Notes: generated by a model from the sequence alone, not told the origin. 8,576 nucleotides of DNA from Bacteroidota bacterium (GCA_022560715.1 JADFSQ010000040.1:1-8576), one strand, 5' to 3'. Counted from the first letter of the stretch, positions 1 through 7,590 are shown. Numbers and translations: made by a program.

Positions 1-140
1 AATACAAACAACTCACCGACCATCAAAGATACCAAATAGAAGCGTATCTAAAAGCTGGACAAAGTAAAAGTTTTATTGCTACCGGGTTGGGAGTAGATAA
101 AACAACTATTTATAGAGAGCTTAAACGTCAAAACACTAAA
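1..140 (+). pseudogene. IS30-family transposase, N-terminal HTH fragment
   Basis: The frame starting at base 3 reads YKQLTDHQRYQIEAYLKAGQ and continues through a helix-turn-helix ending in TTIYRELKRQ. This is the conserved N-terminal DNA-binding segment of IS30-family transposases (HTH_38 type), which recognises the element's ends. The true start codon is probably one or two codons left of the window. Homology stops at about base 135-140, where the Lys/Arg-rich stretch and the DDE core should follow. Instead the frame runs without a stop into the lipoprotein gene. Only ~45 of an expected ~300-350 residues remain, so it is inactive as a transposase. The family call is firm; the exact 3' breakpoint is not. 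Confidence 0.82.
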
Positions 141-152
141 CTAACAACTAAT

Positions 153-941
153 ATGAAAAAAACTGCACTTTTATTACTTGTAATAGTTTTGTTCTTTTCA
201 TGTAAAAAGGACGCTAAAACCAACGACAATTCTAATGAAACATTAGATGTTACCACTTCTATTTATCCGGAAAACATTTCAAAGATATTTGATGCACATG
301 GAGGTTTAGATAAATGGAATACAATGCAATCGCTTTCATTTACGATGTCTAAACCTAATGGCGATGAAGTAACCACTACGAATTTAAAATCACGAAAATC
401 ATTAATTGACATGCCAAATCATACTATTGGTTTTGATGGAAATGAGGTTTGGTTACTTAAAAAAGATACTACAGCTTACAAAGGAAATCCTAAGTTTTAT
501 TATAATTTATTCTTTTATTTTTATGCGATGCCTTTTGTTTTAGCTGATGACGGAATTAAGTATGAAGACGCTGAGGCTTTAACTTTTGAAGGCAAAGAAT
601 ATCCGGGAATTAAAATCTCTTATAATGCCGGAATAGGAGAGTCGCCAGAAGATGAATATATTTTATATTATGATACTGACACTAACAAAATGGCTTGGTT
701 AGCTTATACAGTTACGTTCTTTACTAAAGAGAAAACCAAAGAATTTCATTTAATTAAATATGATGCTTGGCAAGAAGTGAACGGTTTATTATTACCAAAA
801 ACTTTTAAATGGTATCATTTTGAAAACAAAGTAGTTGGTGAATTTCAAAGAGAAATGAGTTTTGTTGATGTATCTACTTCAATAGCAATACCTGATGATA
901 GCTCATTTGAAAAGCCTAAAGACGCAAAAATTATAGAATAA
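153..941 (+). CDS. DUF6503-like lipoprotein
   Basis: The protein has 262 residues. It begins with a lipoprotein signal peptide: MKK, a hydrophobic run, then a lipobox ending FFSC with the acylated cysteine at residue 17, followed by KKDA and a low-complexity linker. It should be anchored in the inner or outer membrane. The mature part carries HGGLDKW at about residues 49-55 and alternating beta-strand segments. These resemble the flavobacterial DUF6503 family, which has no established function and probably has a LolA-like lipid-binding fold; the family call is from memory of its HGG..W pattern. I chose the ATG at 153 because it gives a perfect signal peptide. The open frame extends upstream through transposase sequence to base 3, and a start at TTG 87 would bury the signal. 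No native promoter is visible, so transcription may come from the IS remnant. A terminator follows directly. Confidence 0.8.
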   Translation: MKKTALLLLVIVLFFSCKKDAKTNDNSNETLDVTTSIYPENISKIFDAHGGLDKWNTMQSLSFTMSKPNGDEVTTTNLKSRKSLIDMPNHTIGFDGNEVWLLKKDTTAYKGNPKFYYNLFFYFYAMPFVLADDGIKYEDAEALTFEGKEYPGIKISYNAGIGESPEDEYILYYDTDTNKMAWLAYTVTFFTKEKTKEFHLIKYDAWQEVNGLLLPKTFKWYHFENKVVGEFQREMSFVDVSTSIAIPDDSSFEKPKDAKIIE

Positions 942-942
942 G

Positions 943-970
943 AAAGCGGGTCAAATAGCTCGCTTTTTTT
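943..970 (+). terminator. Rho-independent terminator of the lipoprotein gene
   Basis: An 8-bp stem (AAAGCGGG at 943-950 with CTCGCTTT at 959-966, one G-T wobble) encloses an 8-nt loop, and the T run continues to base 970. It begins one base after the lipoprotein stop codon. It should end the lipoprotein transcript before the downstream transposase fragment, so the lipoprotein gene looks like an intact unit at its 3' side. Confidence 0.8.
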
Positions 971-997
971 ACAAATCAATTAAATAGTAAAGCTAAA

Positions 998-1024
998 TTG
1001 CACTTACTAATTGAACTTAGCTTC
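998..1024 (+). repeat. IR-like sequence, internal copy
   Basis: This starts TTGCACTT and contains TTGAAC, ending TTAGCTTC. It matches, in the same orientation, the sequence at 1215-1242 just after the transposase stop: the first 8 bases are identical and 17 of the first 22 match without gaps. It therefore looks like a right-hand inverted repeat of a related IS30 element. It ends exactly where recognisable transposase C-terminal coding (SSWERGL) begins, as expected if one IS30 copy ended inside the transposase gene of another. The short stretch between the terminator and this repeat holds nothing else I recognise. Confidence 0.5.
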
Positions 1025-1211
1025 TTCATGGGAAAGAGGTTTAAGTGAATACACCAATAAACTTATAAGACAATACATACCTAAAAAAAGCAATTTTAAT
1101 CTATTTTCAAATCAACAAATAACCGATATTCAACATAAAATAAACAGAAGACCTAGAGAAAAAATAATGTTTAATAACCCTAAAAATATTTTTTATAAAT
1201 TAGTCGCTTAA
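1020..1211 (+). pseudogene. IS30-family transposase, C-terminal fragment
   Basis: This encodes about 64 residues beginning ASSWERGLSEYTNKLIRQY and ending with NRRPREK...NPKNIFYKLVA and a TAA. It matches the end of IS30-family transposases, where the usual pattern is SSWERGxNENTNGLIRQYxPK followed by NxRPRKxLxxxTPxE. The Glu in GLSEYTN aligns with the catalytic Glu of the DDE triad, but both upstream Asp residues are missing. An open frame can begin at TTG 1011, but that part is inside the IR-like repeat and is not transposase sequence. It is most likely untranslated debris. Whether it belonged to the same element as the N-terminal fragment at 1-140 cannot be decided here. Confidence 0.85.
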
Positions 1212-1214
1212 AAG

Positions 1215-1242
1215 TTGCACTTGTAACTTGAACCTACGCTTC
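1215..1242 (+). repeat. Putative right inverted repeat of IS30 element
   Basis: Starting 4 bases after the transposase stop, this sequence reads TTGCACTTG...CTTGAACCTACGCTTC. Its position right after the transposase gene and its second copy at 998-1024 make it the likely right terminal repeat. IS30-family ends are usually 20-30 bp, which fits. The left partner would be the reverse complement, upstream of the window. The outer boundary is uncertain by several bases. Confidence 0.55.
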
Positions 1243-1262
1243 AATATTTTAACTCCTAAATT

Positions 1263-1293
1263 TTAGTTAATTCGTTTTGGGTTTCTATCTTTA
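1263..1293 (+). promoter_or_regulatory. Possible Bacteroidota promoter for the M14 peptidase gene
   Basis: TATCTTTA at 1286-1293 matches the TAnnTTTG -7 box at all but the last base. TTAG at 1263-1266 is a one-mismatch -33 element (TTTG) with a 19-nt spacer, in the normal range. It lies just outside the IS30 right end and about 30 bp before the ATG at 1323, which would give a short A-rich leader. AT-rich DNA yields chance matches, so this is a candidate only. Confidence 0.4.
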
Positions 1294-1322
1294 ACCTTAA
1301 TTTTCCAAAAAATATCAACCAA

Positions 1323-3830
1323 ATGCAAAAAATTTATCAAGTTCTGTTAGTCGTTATATGTTCAGTTTCCTTTATAATGGCACAACAAATTCAATCGCCA
1401 AGTGATTTTTTAGGTTACGAATTAGGAACACAATTTACAAGACACCATAAAGTTGTTGAATACTTTAAGCATGTTGAAGCTTTAATGCCAAACCACGTTA
1501 AACTTGAAAAATATGGTGAAACTTATGAAGGACGACCTCTTTATGTTTCTTATATTTCTTCCGAAGAAAACATGAGAAACCTTGAAACCATACGTGAAAA
1601 TAATTTAAAAAACGCAGGCATTATTAATGGTACTTCTTCTACAAATAATATCGCGATTGTTTGGTTAAGCTATAATGTTCATGGTAACGAAGCATCGAGT
1701 ACTGAAGCCTCAATGAAAACACTTTACACACTTTTAACCGAAAAACAAGATTGGTTGAAAAACACAGTTGTTATTATCGATCCTTGTATAAATCCTGATG
1801 GACGCGATCGTTACGTAAACTGGTTTAATGAAACCGCAAGAAAACCTTACGATATAGACCAACAAGCCAGTGAGCACAGAGAGCCTTGGCCTGGAGGAAG
1901 AGCAAATCATTACTTATTTGATTTGAATCGTGACTGGGTTTGGGCAAGCCAGATTGAATCGCAAGCCAGATTAAAAATATACAATAAATGGATGCCACAT
2001 ATTCATGTCGATTTTCATGAGCAAGGCATCAACGAACCTTATTATTTTGCACCAGCTACAGAACCTTTTCATGAAATTATAAGTGAATGGCAACGCAATT
2101 TTCAAACACAAATAGGGGAAAATCATGCAAAATATTTTGATAAAAATGGTTGGCTGTATTTTACTCGCGAACGTTTCGATTTGTTTTATCCAAGTTATGG
2201 AGATACCTATCCTACATTTATGGGAGCTATTGGTATGACTTACGAACAAGCCGGAAATAGTAGAAGTGGTCTCGGTATTTTAAACGATGAAGGCAATATT
2301 CTTACTCTTGTTGATAGAGTTGCTCATCATACTACAACCGGATTATCTACTGTTGAAATTTCTTCTAAAAACGCTGCACAGTTAAATACTGAATTTAAAA
2401 AATTCTTTAATACCTCCGGACTAAAATATAAAAGCTATGTACTACAAGGAAATAGTGATAAGATAGAAGCTTTAAAATCTTTACTCGATAAACACGAAAT
2501 AAAATATGGCAATGCTACAAACGGAAAAGTAAGCGGTTTAAAATATTCTTTGAATGCACAAGGAAGCATGAATACAACTTCTAATGATTTGGTAGTAAGT
2601 ACAAATCAGCCAAAAGGCAAAATGGTTAAAATATTGTTTGAAGCGAATGCTAAATTAAGCGATTCGCTTACGTACGATATTACTGCTTGGAGTTTGCCTT
2701 ATGCCTATGGTTTAGAAACTGTAGCGAGTACAAGTTTAGTGGCTTCAAATGCTTCAACCTCTAAAACGGTTTCTAATAGTAAAAACACAAATGCCACAGG
2801 TTATATAGTGCGTTGGAATAGCTTAAAAGATGCTGAATTTTTGACTGATTTATTAACACAGAATATTAAAGTACGTTTTACCGAAAAGCCAATAACTACC
2901 GATGGTCAAAATTTTGATAGAGGCTCGCTGATTATTGTAAGAGGTGATAATAAAAAAGTTGAAAATCTTGATGATTTGTTAGTTAATACAGCAAACAAAT
3001 ACAATCGTAAACTTAATGCTGTAGCTTCTGGATTTTCGAAATCGGGACCAGATTTCGGTTCACCAGACATTAAGTTGGTAAACAAACAAAAAATAGCAAT
3101 ACTTTCTGGAAAAGGCACTTCATCATTAAGCTATGGTGCTATATGGCATTTCTTTGAGCAACAATTACATTATCCTGTAACGTCTATAAATACTGAGCAT
3201 TTAGGAAAAATAAATTTAGATAAATATGATGTTCTAATTATGCCAAGTGGTAATTACAGTCGTGCTCTAAATGAAGATGTAATGAAAAAGCTGCAATCAT
3301 GGATTAAAGCTGGCGGAAAAGTGATTGCTTTAGATCGCGCATTGAGTACTTTTGCAGATAAAGAAGGATTTAAATTAAAGCGTTTTAAAGCAGATGAAGA
3401 CGATAATGAAGACAACGATAAAGAAAAAACTAAAAATCTAATCCCTTATGCAGATCGTAAACGAGAAAGAGCCAAACAAATGATAACTGGTGCGGTATTT
3501 AGAACCAAGGTTGACAATACACATCCAATGGCATTTGGGTATTCCGACACTTATTTTTCTTTAAAACTCGGAAGCTCAACATACAAGTTATTAGAGAGTG
3601 GGTATAATGTAGCTCGTATAGGGAACAACCCAACAAAAGTTTCAGGTTTTGTAGGTAGTGAAGTCATGAAAAAATTAAGTAATACTTTGGTTTTTGGTGA
3701 GGAACGTTTAGGTAAAGGAAGCGTCATTTACATGGTTGATAATACTTTGTTTAGAAGCTTTTGGGAGAATGGAAAACTATTTTTTGTCAATGCAATTTTC
3801 TTTGTAAATAACAATGCGTTTGAGTTGTAG
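1323..3830 (+). CDS. Secreted M14-family zinc metallopeptidase
   Basis: The protein has 835 residues, with an N-terminal signal peptide and probable cleavage after residue 20 (FIMA|QQ), so it acts in the periplasm or outside the cell. The M14 carboxypeptidase domain covers about residues 35-340. Zinc ligands are H120 and E123 (NVHGNEAS) and H232 (DFHEQG), N202-R203 in DLNRDW fits the substrate carboxylate site, and E308 in MTYEQAG is the probable catalytic Glu. From about residue 589 (KIAILSGKG) to 700 there is a Rossmann-like segment resembling a class I glutamine-amidotransferase fold, with no obvious catalytic Cys. An acidic, Lys-rich insertion lies near 690-706. Length and layout match the ~830-residue M14 proteins common in Flavobacteriia. 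I see no type IX secretion C-terminal domain. The likely role is peptide trimming for nutrition or cell-wall/peptide turnover; the substrate is unknown. Confidence 0.9.
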   Translation: MQKIYQVLLVVICSVSFIMAQQIQSPSDFLGYELGTQFTRHHKVVEYFKHVEALMPNHVKLEKYGETYEGRPLYVSYISSEENMRNLETIRENNLKNAGIINGTSSTNNIAIVWLSYNVHGNEASSTEASMKTLYTLLTEKQDWLKNTVVIIDPCINPDGRDRYVNWFNETARKPYDIDQQASEHREPWPGGRANHYLFDLNRDWVWASQIESQARLKIYNKWMPHIHVDFHEQGINEPYYFAPATEPFHEIISEWQRNFQTQIGENHAKYFDKNGWLYFTRERFDLFYPSYGDTYPTFMGAIGMTYEQAGNSRSGLGILNDEGNILTLVDRVAHHTTTGLSTVEISSKNAAQLNTEFKKFFNTSGLKYKSYVLQGNSDKIEALKSLLDKHEIKYGNATNGKVSGLKYSLNAQGSMNTTSNDLVVSTNQPKGKMVKILFEANAKLSDSLTYDITAWSLPYAYGLETVASTSLVASNASTSKTVSNSKNTNATGYIVRWNSLKDAEFLTDLLTQNIKVRFTEKPITTDGQNFDRGSLIIVRGDNKKVENLDDLLVNTANKYNRKLNAVASGFSKSGPDFGSPDIKLVNKQKIAILSGKGTSSLSYGAIWHFFEQQLHYPVTSINTEHLGKINLDKYDVLIMPSGNYSRALNEDVMKKLQSWIKAGGKVIALDRALSTFADKEGFKLKRFKADEDDNEDNDKEKTKNLIPYADRKRERAKQMITGAVFRTKVDNTHPMAFGYSDTYFSLKLGSSTYKLLESGYNVARIGNNPTKVSGFVGSEVMKKLSNTLVFGEERLGKGSVIYMVDNTLFRSFWENGKLFFVNAIFFVNNNAFEL

Positions 3831-3893
3831 GATTATTAAAATGAACATAGCATACTGTTGTAATCCAATTCTAAAAACTGAATAAACATAAAA

Positions 3894-4877
3894 ATGAATT
3901 ACTCCAAACTTCCAAAAGTTGAACTTCATTTGCATTTAGATTGTTCGTTAAGTTACGATGTCGTAAAGCAATTAAACCCAACAGTAACCATTGAAAAATA
4001 TGAGCAATCCTTTATTGCTCCATCAAAATGTACAGATTTAGCCGACTATATAAAAAGGTCAATTAAAAGCTTTGAATTGATGCAAACTAAAGAGCAATTA
4101 AGACTTGTTACTTTAGACTTGTTTAAACAATTAAAGGAAGACAATGTAGTTTATGCTGAAATTCGATTTGCTCCTTTATTGCATACAGCAAAAGCACTTT
4201 CTCCCGAACAAGTTGTTGAAGAAGTAAACAAAGCAACAAATGAGGGCATTGAAAAATATGGAATAGATGCAGGAATAATACTTTGTACTTTAAGACATTA
4301 CAGCGAAGAACAAAGTTTAAGAACAGTAAAACTTGTAGACACCTATAAAGGAACTCATATTGTTGGTTTCGATATTGCTGCAGATGAGGTAGGTTTTCCT
4401 ATAGACAATCACATAAAAGCGTTTCAATTTGCTAAAATCAATGGTATAAAATGTACAGCTCACGCTGGAGAAGCGAAAGGACCAGAAAGTGTTTGGGAGA
4501 CTCTCGAGAATTTTCATCCTTCACGAATTGGACATGGCGTTAGAAGTGCTGAAGATGACGACCTTTTAGCATTTCTAAAAGCAAAAAACATACATTTAGA
4601 GGTTTGCCCTACGAGTAATATACAAGTAAATGTATTTGATAAAATAGAAGATCATTCGGCTAATAAAATTTACAATTCAGGTGTCTCTATGAGTATTAAT
4701 ACAGACTGTCGAACTATTTCTAATACTACACTAAACAAAGAGTATCATATTATGGAACAAATTTTTAATTGGGACAGAAAATATTTCAAAAAATGTAATC
4801 TTGAAGCTATCAAGCATTCGTTCGCAACAGAGGAAATCAAGAAAAAAATTAAGCTTATAATAGAGAATGCTTATTAA
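3894..4877 (+). CDS. add: Adenosine deaminase
   Basis: A cytoplasmic metal-dependent hydrolase of 327 residues that should convert adenosine (and deoxyadenosine) to inosine in purine salvage. Active-site residues are visible in order: zinc ligands H12 and H14 (ELHLHLD), H190 in TAHAGE with catalytic E193, catalytic H214 in RIGHGVR, CPTSN at 238-242, and zinc ligand D271 in SINTDCR. Length is typical of bacterial enzymes. The classical HLDG and TDDP motifs read HLDC and TDCR here. The second Asp is also replaced in other bacterial ADA-like proteins (TDxR type), so this may be a subfamily trait, and a related substrate such as a modified adenine nucleoside cannot be excluded. The ATG follows an A-rich leader with no Shine-Dalgarno, normal for this phylum. 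It lies 63 bp after the M14 gene and may be co-transcribed with it. Confidence 0.88.
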   Translation: MNYSKLPKVELHLHLDCSLSYDVVKQLNPTVTIEKYEQSFIAPSKCTDLADYIKRSIKSFELMQTKEQLRLVTLDLFKQLKEDNVVYAEIRFAPLLHTAKALSPEQVVEEVNKATNEGIEKYGIDAGIILCTLRHYSEEQSLRTVKLVDTYKGTHIVGFDIAADEVGFPIDNHIKAFQFAKINGIKCTAHAGEAKGPESVWETLENFHPSRIGHGVRSAEDDDLLAFLKAKNIHLEVCPTSNIQVNVFDKIEDHSANKIYNSGVSMSINTDCRTISNTTLNKEYHIMEQIFNWDRKYFKKCNLEAIKHSFATEEIKKKIKLIIENAY

Positions 4878-4981
4878 AAGACAGATCATTTTAGACTTCC
4901 AAACTGTTAAATTCTATAATAGTAAAAGTTAAAAAACAATTTTTATGTATCTTGATGCTATCAAATTTAATCTTCAATGTT

Positions 4982-6292
4982 ATGAAAAAAGTAATCTTAA
5001 ATAAAATTGATAGGTTTTTTATATCATCAATAGTTATCATTCTTTTAGTTGGAAATAATTTTAATGCAGAGGCTACAACTTTTCAGCAAGAAGATTCGCA
5101 ACAAAACACTCAATCCTATACAGAATTTAAAGGCATTGTTATTGATAGCAATACAAAAGAGCCACTGGCTTTTGCTGACTTAACTGTAAATAGTACCAAT
5201 ATAAGAACTGTTGCGAATAGAGAAGGTAGATTTTTACTCAAGGTTCCTAACAACCTATTGGATAAGATGCTTACAGTTTCCTTTTTAGGCTATAAAACAC
5301 AAGAAGTCTTGCTTAAGGATTTAAAAAACAAGAACAATAAAATTGCTCTTAATATTTCGATTACAGAATTAACACAGGTAAGAATTAATATTCCAAAAGA
5401 TGCGGAAACTCTGGTAAGAGCTACTTTAGATAGAGAAGGAAATAATTATTATAATGAGCCAGCAATAATGACTGCATTTTATAGAGAAACCATTAAAAAG
5501 CGTAAAAAAAATGCGTCTTTGTCTGAAGCAGTTGTAAAGATTTATAAACAGCCCTATAATTCCGAAAAAAAGGATGCGATTAAACTTATTAAGTCACGTA
5601 AAAATACAAACTACTCCAAACTAGATACATTAGCATTAAAGCTTCAAGGAGGTCCGTTTAGCACATTATACTCTGACATTATTAAATATCCTGAATACAT
5701 TTTTGCTGAAGACACTTTTCAATATTATGACTTTAGTTTCGAGCCTTCTACACAAATAAATAATCGTAAGGTATATGTGGTAAGATTCAAACAACATCCT
5801 AATGTAGTTTCATCACTTTATGATGGTAAACTATTTATAGATTCAGAAACTTTTGCATTAACTAGTGCTGAATATAAACTTAATATAGAAAACGAAAAAC
5901 AAGCTATGGATTTGTTTTTAAGAAAAAAACCTAGAAAAGTTAAAATCTCTCTTATTGAAGCACTTTATCGAGTAGATTATCAAACCAAAAACGGAAAATG
6001 GTATTATACATATAGCAACATACAACTGGCTTTTAAAGTGAAGTGGAAAAAGAAACTTTTTAGCAGCACCTATACTTTAAACATTGAAATGGCTATTACA
6101 GACTGGGAGAAAAATACAACAGGAATAATGAAACCTAAAAACAGTTTAAAACCCACTATTATTTTAGGTGATGAAGCTTCCGGATTTTCAGATCCTGAAT
6201 TTTGGGGTAAATACAACATTATAGAACCCGAAAAGTCAATAGAATCTGCTATTAAAAAAATAATTAAGCAACTTAAAAAAATTAAACCTTAA
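4982..6292 (+). CDS. Exported CarboxypepD_reg-like domain protein
   Basis: The protein has 436 residues. I chose the ATG at 4982 because it gives a normal signal peptide (MKKVILNK, a hydrophobic stretch at 12-24, then FNAEA). In-frame TTG 4952 and ATG 4955 would add a poorly conserved-looking ten-residue extension. Residues ~49-128 form a carboxypeptidase-regulatory-like beta sandwich: FKGIVIDSNTKEPLAFADLTV, then N-x-EGRF and VSFLGYKT. From ~140 on (LVRATLDREGNNYYNEPAIMTAFYRE, then EAVVKIYK) it resembles the N-terminal half of the larger DUF5686-type outer-membrane proteins, but it lacks their long C-terminal barrel. It is probably a periplasmic or surface protein; the function is unknown. 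It follows the adenosine deaminase by 104 bp, with no clear terminator between them. It meets rimO tail to tail with overlapping stops. The Lys-rich C-terminus (IKKIIKQLKKIKP) is notable. Confidence 0.8.
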   Translation: MKKVILNKIDRFFISSIVIILLVGNNFNAEATTFQQEDSQQNTQSYTEFKGIVIDSNTKEPLAFADLTVNSTNIRTVANREGRFLLKVPNNLLDKMLTVSFLGYKTQEVLLKDLKNKNNKIALNISITELTQVRINIPKDAETLVRATLDREGNNYYNEPAIMTAFYRETIKKRKKNASLSEAVVKIYKQPYNSEKKDAIKLIKSRKNTNYSKLDTLALKLQGGPFSTLYSDIIKYPEYIFAEDTFQYYDFSFEPSTQINNRKVYVVRFKQHPNVVSSLYDGKLFIDSETFALTSAEYKLNIENEKQAMDLFLRKKPRKVKISLIEALYRVDYQTKNGKWYYTYSNIQLAFKVKWKKKLFSSTYTLNIEMAITDWEKNTTGIMKPKNSLKPTIILGDEASGFSDPEFWGKYNIIEPEKSIESAIKKIIKQLKKIKP

Positions 6293-7590
6293 ACCACTTC
6301 AGCATAAAGGTCAAAATCGGTAGCATCAGTAATTTTTACGGTTGTAAATTCTCCTGTTTTTAAATAGGTTTTGGTAGCATCTATGAGAACCTCATTGTCC
6401 ACATCAGGAGAATCAAATTCGGTACGACCTACAAAAAAATCGCCTTCTTTTCTGTCGATTACTACTTTAAACTCCTTTCCAATTTTTTCTTGGTTCAATT
6501 CCCATGAGATTTGAGATTGTAATTCCATTATTTCGTTAGCACGTTCTTGTTTTACATCTTGTGGAACATCATCAATAAGATTGTAAGCGTGTGTATTTTC
6601 TTCATGTGAATAGGTAAAACAGCCTAAACGCTCAAAACGCATATCTGCAACCCAACTTTTTAGTTCTTGGAAATCTTCTTCAGTTTCGCCTGGATAACCA
6701 ACAATTAAGGTTGTACGAATGGTCATTTCTGGAACTGTTTCACGAAATTTTCTTAAAAGATTTGTGGTTTTTTCTTTTGTAGTTCCGCGACGCATACTCT
6801 TTAAAATATGGTCTGAAATATGTTGCAACGGAATATCGATATAATTGCAAATTTTAGGTTCACTTTTCATGACCTCCAACACATCCATTGGGAAACCTGT
6901 TGGAAAGGCATAATGCAGACGAATCCATTCAATACCATCTACTTTTACAAGTGTTTGAAGCAGTTCAGCAAGATTTCTTTTTTTATAGATATCCAAACCA
7001 TAATAGGTTAAATCTTGGGCAATTAAAATGAGTTCCTTTACACCATTTGCTGCTAATTTTTCTGCTTCAATAACAATCTCTTCAATTGGTGTAGAACGAT
7101 GCTTGCCTCGCATAATTGGAATCGCACAAAAACTGCAAGGTCTGTCGCAACCTTCAGCAATTTTTAAATAGGCATAATTTTTTGGCGTAGTTGTTAAACG
7201 TTCTCCTATAAGTTCGTGCTTATAATCTGCTCCAAGAACTTTAAGTAAACTCGGAAGTTCTGTAGTACCAAAATATTGATCAACATCTGGAATTTCTTTT
7301 AATAAATCTGGTTTATATCGTTCGGAAAGACATCCTGTTACAAATACTTTGTCTATTTCTCCTTCCTCTTTCTTTTTTACATATTCTAAAATGGTATTAA
7401 CACTTTCCTCTTTGGCATTATTAATAAAACCACAAGTATTAATCACTACAATATTGCCTTCTTCTTCATGAACAACGTCCTTATTGTTTGCTTTTAGTTG
7501 TCCCATAAGTACCTCACTATCATACACGTTTTTGCTACAACCGAGAGTTATGACATTAATCTTATTTTTTTTGAGTGATTTTGTGCGCAT
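6289..7590 (-). CDS. rimO: Ribosomal protein S12 methylthiotransferase RimO
   Basis: A cytoplasmic radical-SAM enzyme of 433 residues that adds a methylthio group to the conserved Asp of ribosomal protein S12. The N-terminal UPF0004 domain carries the three cysteines of the auxiliary 4Fe-4S cluster: C18 (TLGCSKN), C53 (NTCGFI) and C87 (VTGCLSE). The radical-SAM motif CxxxCxxC is at C148, C152 and C155 (EGCDRPCSFC). A TRAM domain occupies about 369-433 and contains the RimO-type FDSPDVDNEV segment. LGCSKN and the TRAM sequence favour RimO over the tRNA enzyme MiaB. Length is normal and all key residues are present. A -7 box lies 18 bases before the ATG, so it is probably transcribed alone. Its last four bases overlap the stop of the convergent exported-protein gene. 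Confidence 0.96.
   Translation of the reverse strand: MRTKSLKKNKINVITLGCSKNVYDSEVLMGQLKANNKDVVHEEEGNIVVINTCGFINNAKEESVNTILEYVKKKEEGEIDKVFVTGCLSERYKPDLLKEIPDVDQYFGTTELPSLLKVLGADYKHELIGERLTTTPKNYAYLKIAEGCDRPCSFCAIPIMRGKHRSTPIEEIVIEAEKLAANGVKELILIAQDLTYYGLDIYKKRNLAELLQTLVKVDGIEWIRLHYAFPTGFPMDVLEVMKSEPKICNYIDIPLQHISDHILKSMRRGTTKEKTTNLLRKFRETVPEMTIRTTLIVGYPGETEEDFQELKSWVADMRFERLGCFTYSHEENTHAYNLIDDVPQDVKQERANEIMELQSQISWELNQEKIGKEFKVVIDRKEGDFFVGRTEFDSPDVDNEVLIDATKTYLKTGEFTTVKITDATDFDLYAEVV

Larger units (their letters stand above)
1..1242 (+). mobile_element. Degraded IS30-family region carrying a lipoprotein gene
   Basis: This segment holds, in the same orientation, the first ~45 residues of an IS30-type transposase, a complete lipoprotein gene with terminator, an IR-like sequence, the last ~64 residues of an IS30-type transposase, and a second IR-like sequence just after the transposase stop. 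The catalytic core between the two transposase ends is absent, so the region cannot encode its own transposition. The left end and left inverted repeat would lie upstream of the window and are not visible. Two histories fit: one element whose interior was replaced by the lipoprotein gene, or two separate IS30 copies (one 3'-truncated, one 5'-truncated) flanking a resident gene. The right boundary is set at the end of the second repeat and is approximate. Confidence 0.5.

Noticed and set aside
1971..2249. Minus-strand open frame of 92 codons inside the M14 peptidase gene
   Set aside because: It is opposite the conserved catalytic part of the peptidase, has no recognisable domain and is explained by the coding strand's composition.
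2906..3118. Minus-strand open frame of 70 codons in the M14 gene
   Set aside because: Antisense shadow with no start context or domain.
3853..3860. TACTGTTG before the adenosine deaminase as a -7 box
   Set aside because: One mismatch, and the nearest TTG upstream is 25 bases away; not better than chance in this AT-rich gap.
4317..4517. Minus-strand open frame of 66 codons in the adenosine deaminase gene
   Set aside because: It lies opposite the HAGE and GHG motifs; a shadow.
4948..4954. TATCTTG before the exported-protein gene as a promoter -7 box
   Set aside because: It lacks one T of TAnnTTTG and has no -33 element at a normal distance. It would fit a start at 4982 but is too weak to list.
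6820..7011. Plus-strand open frame of 63 codons in rimO
   Set aside because: Antisense shadow of a strongly conserved gene.
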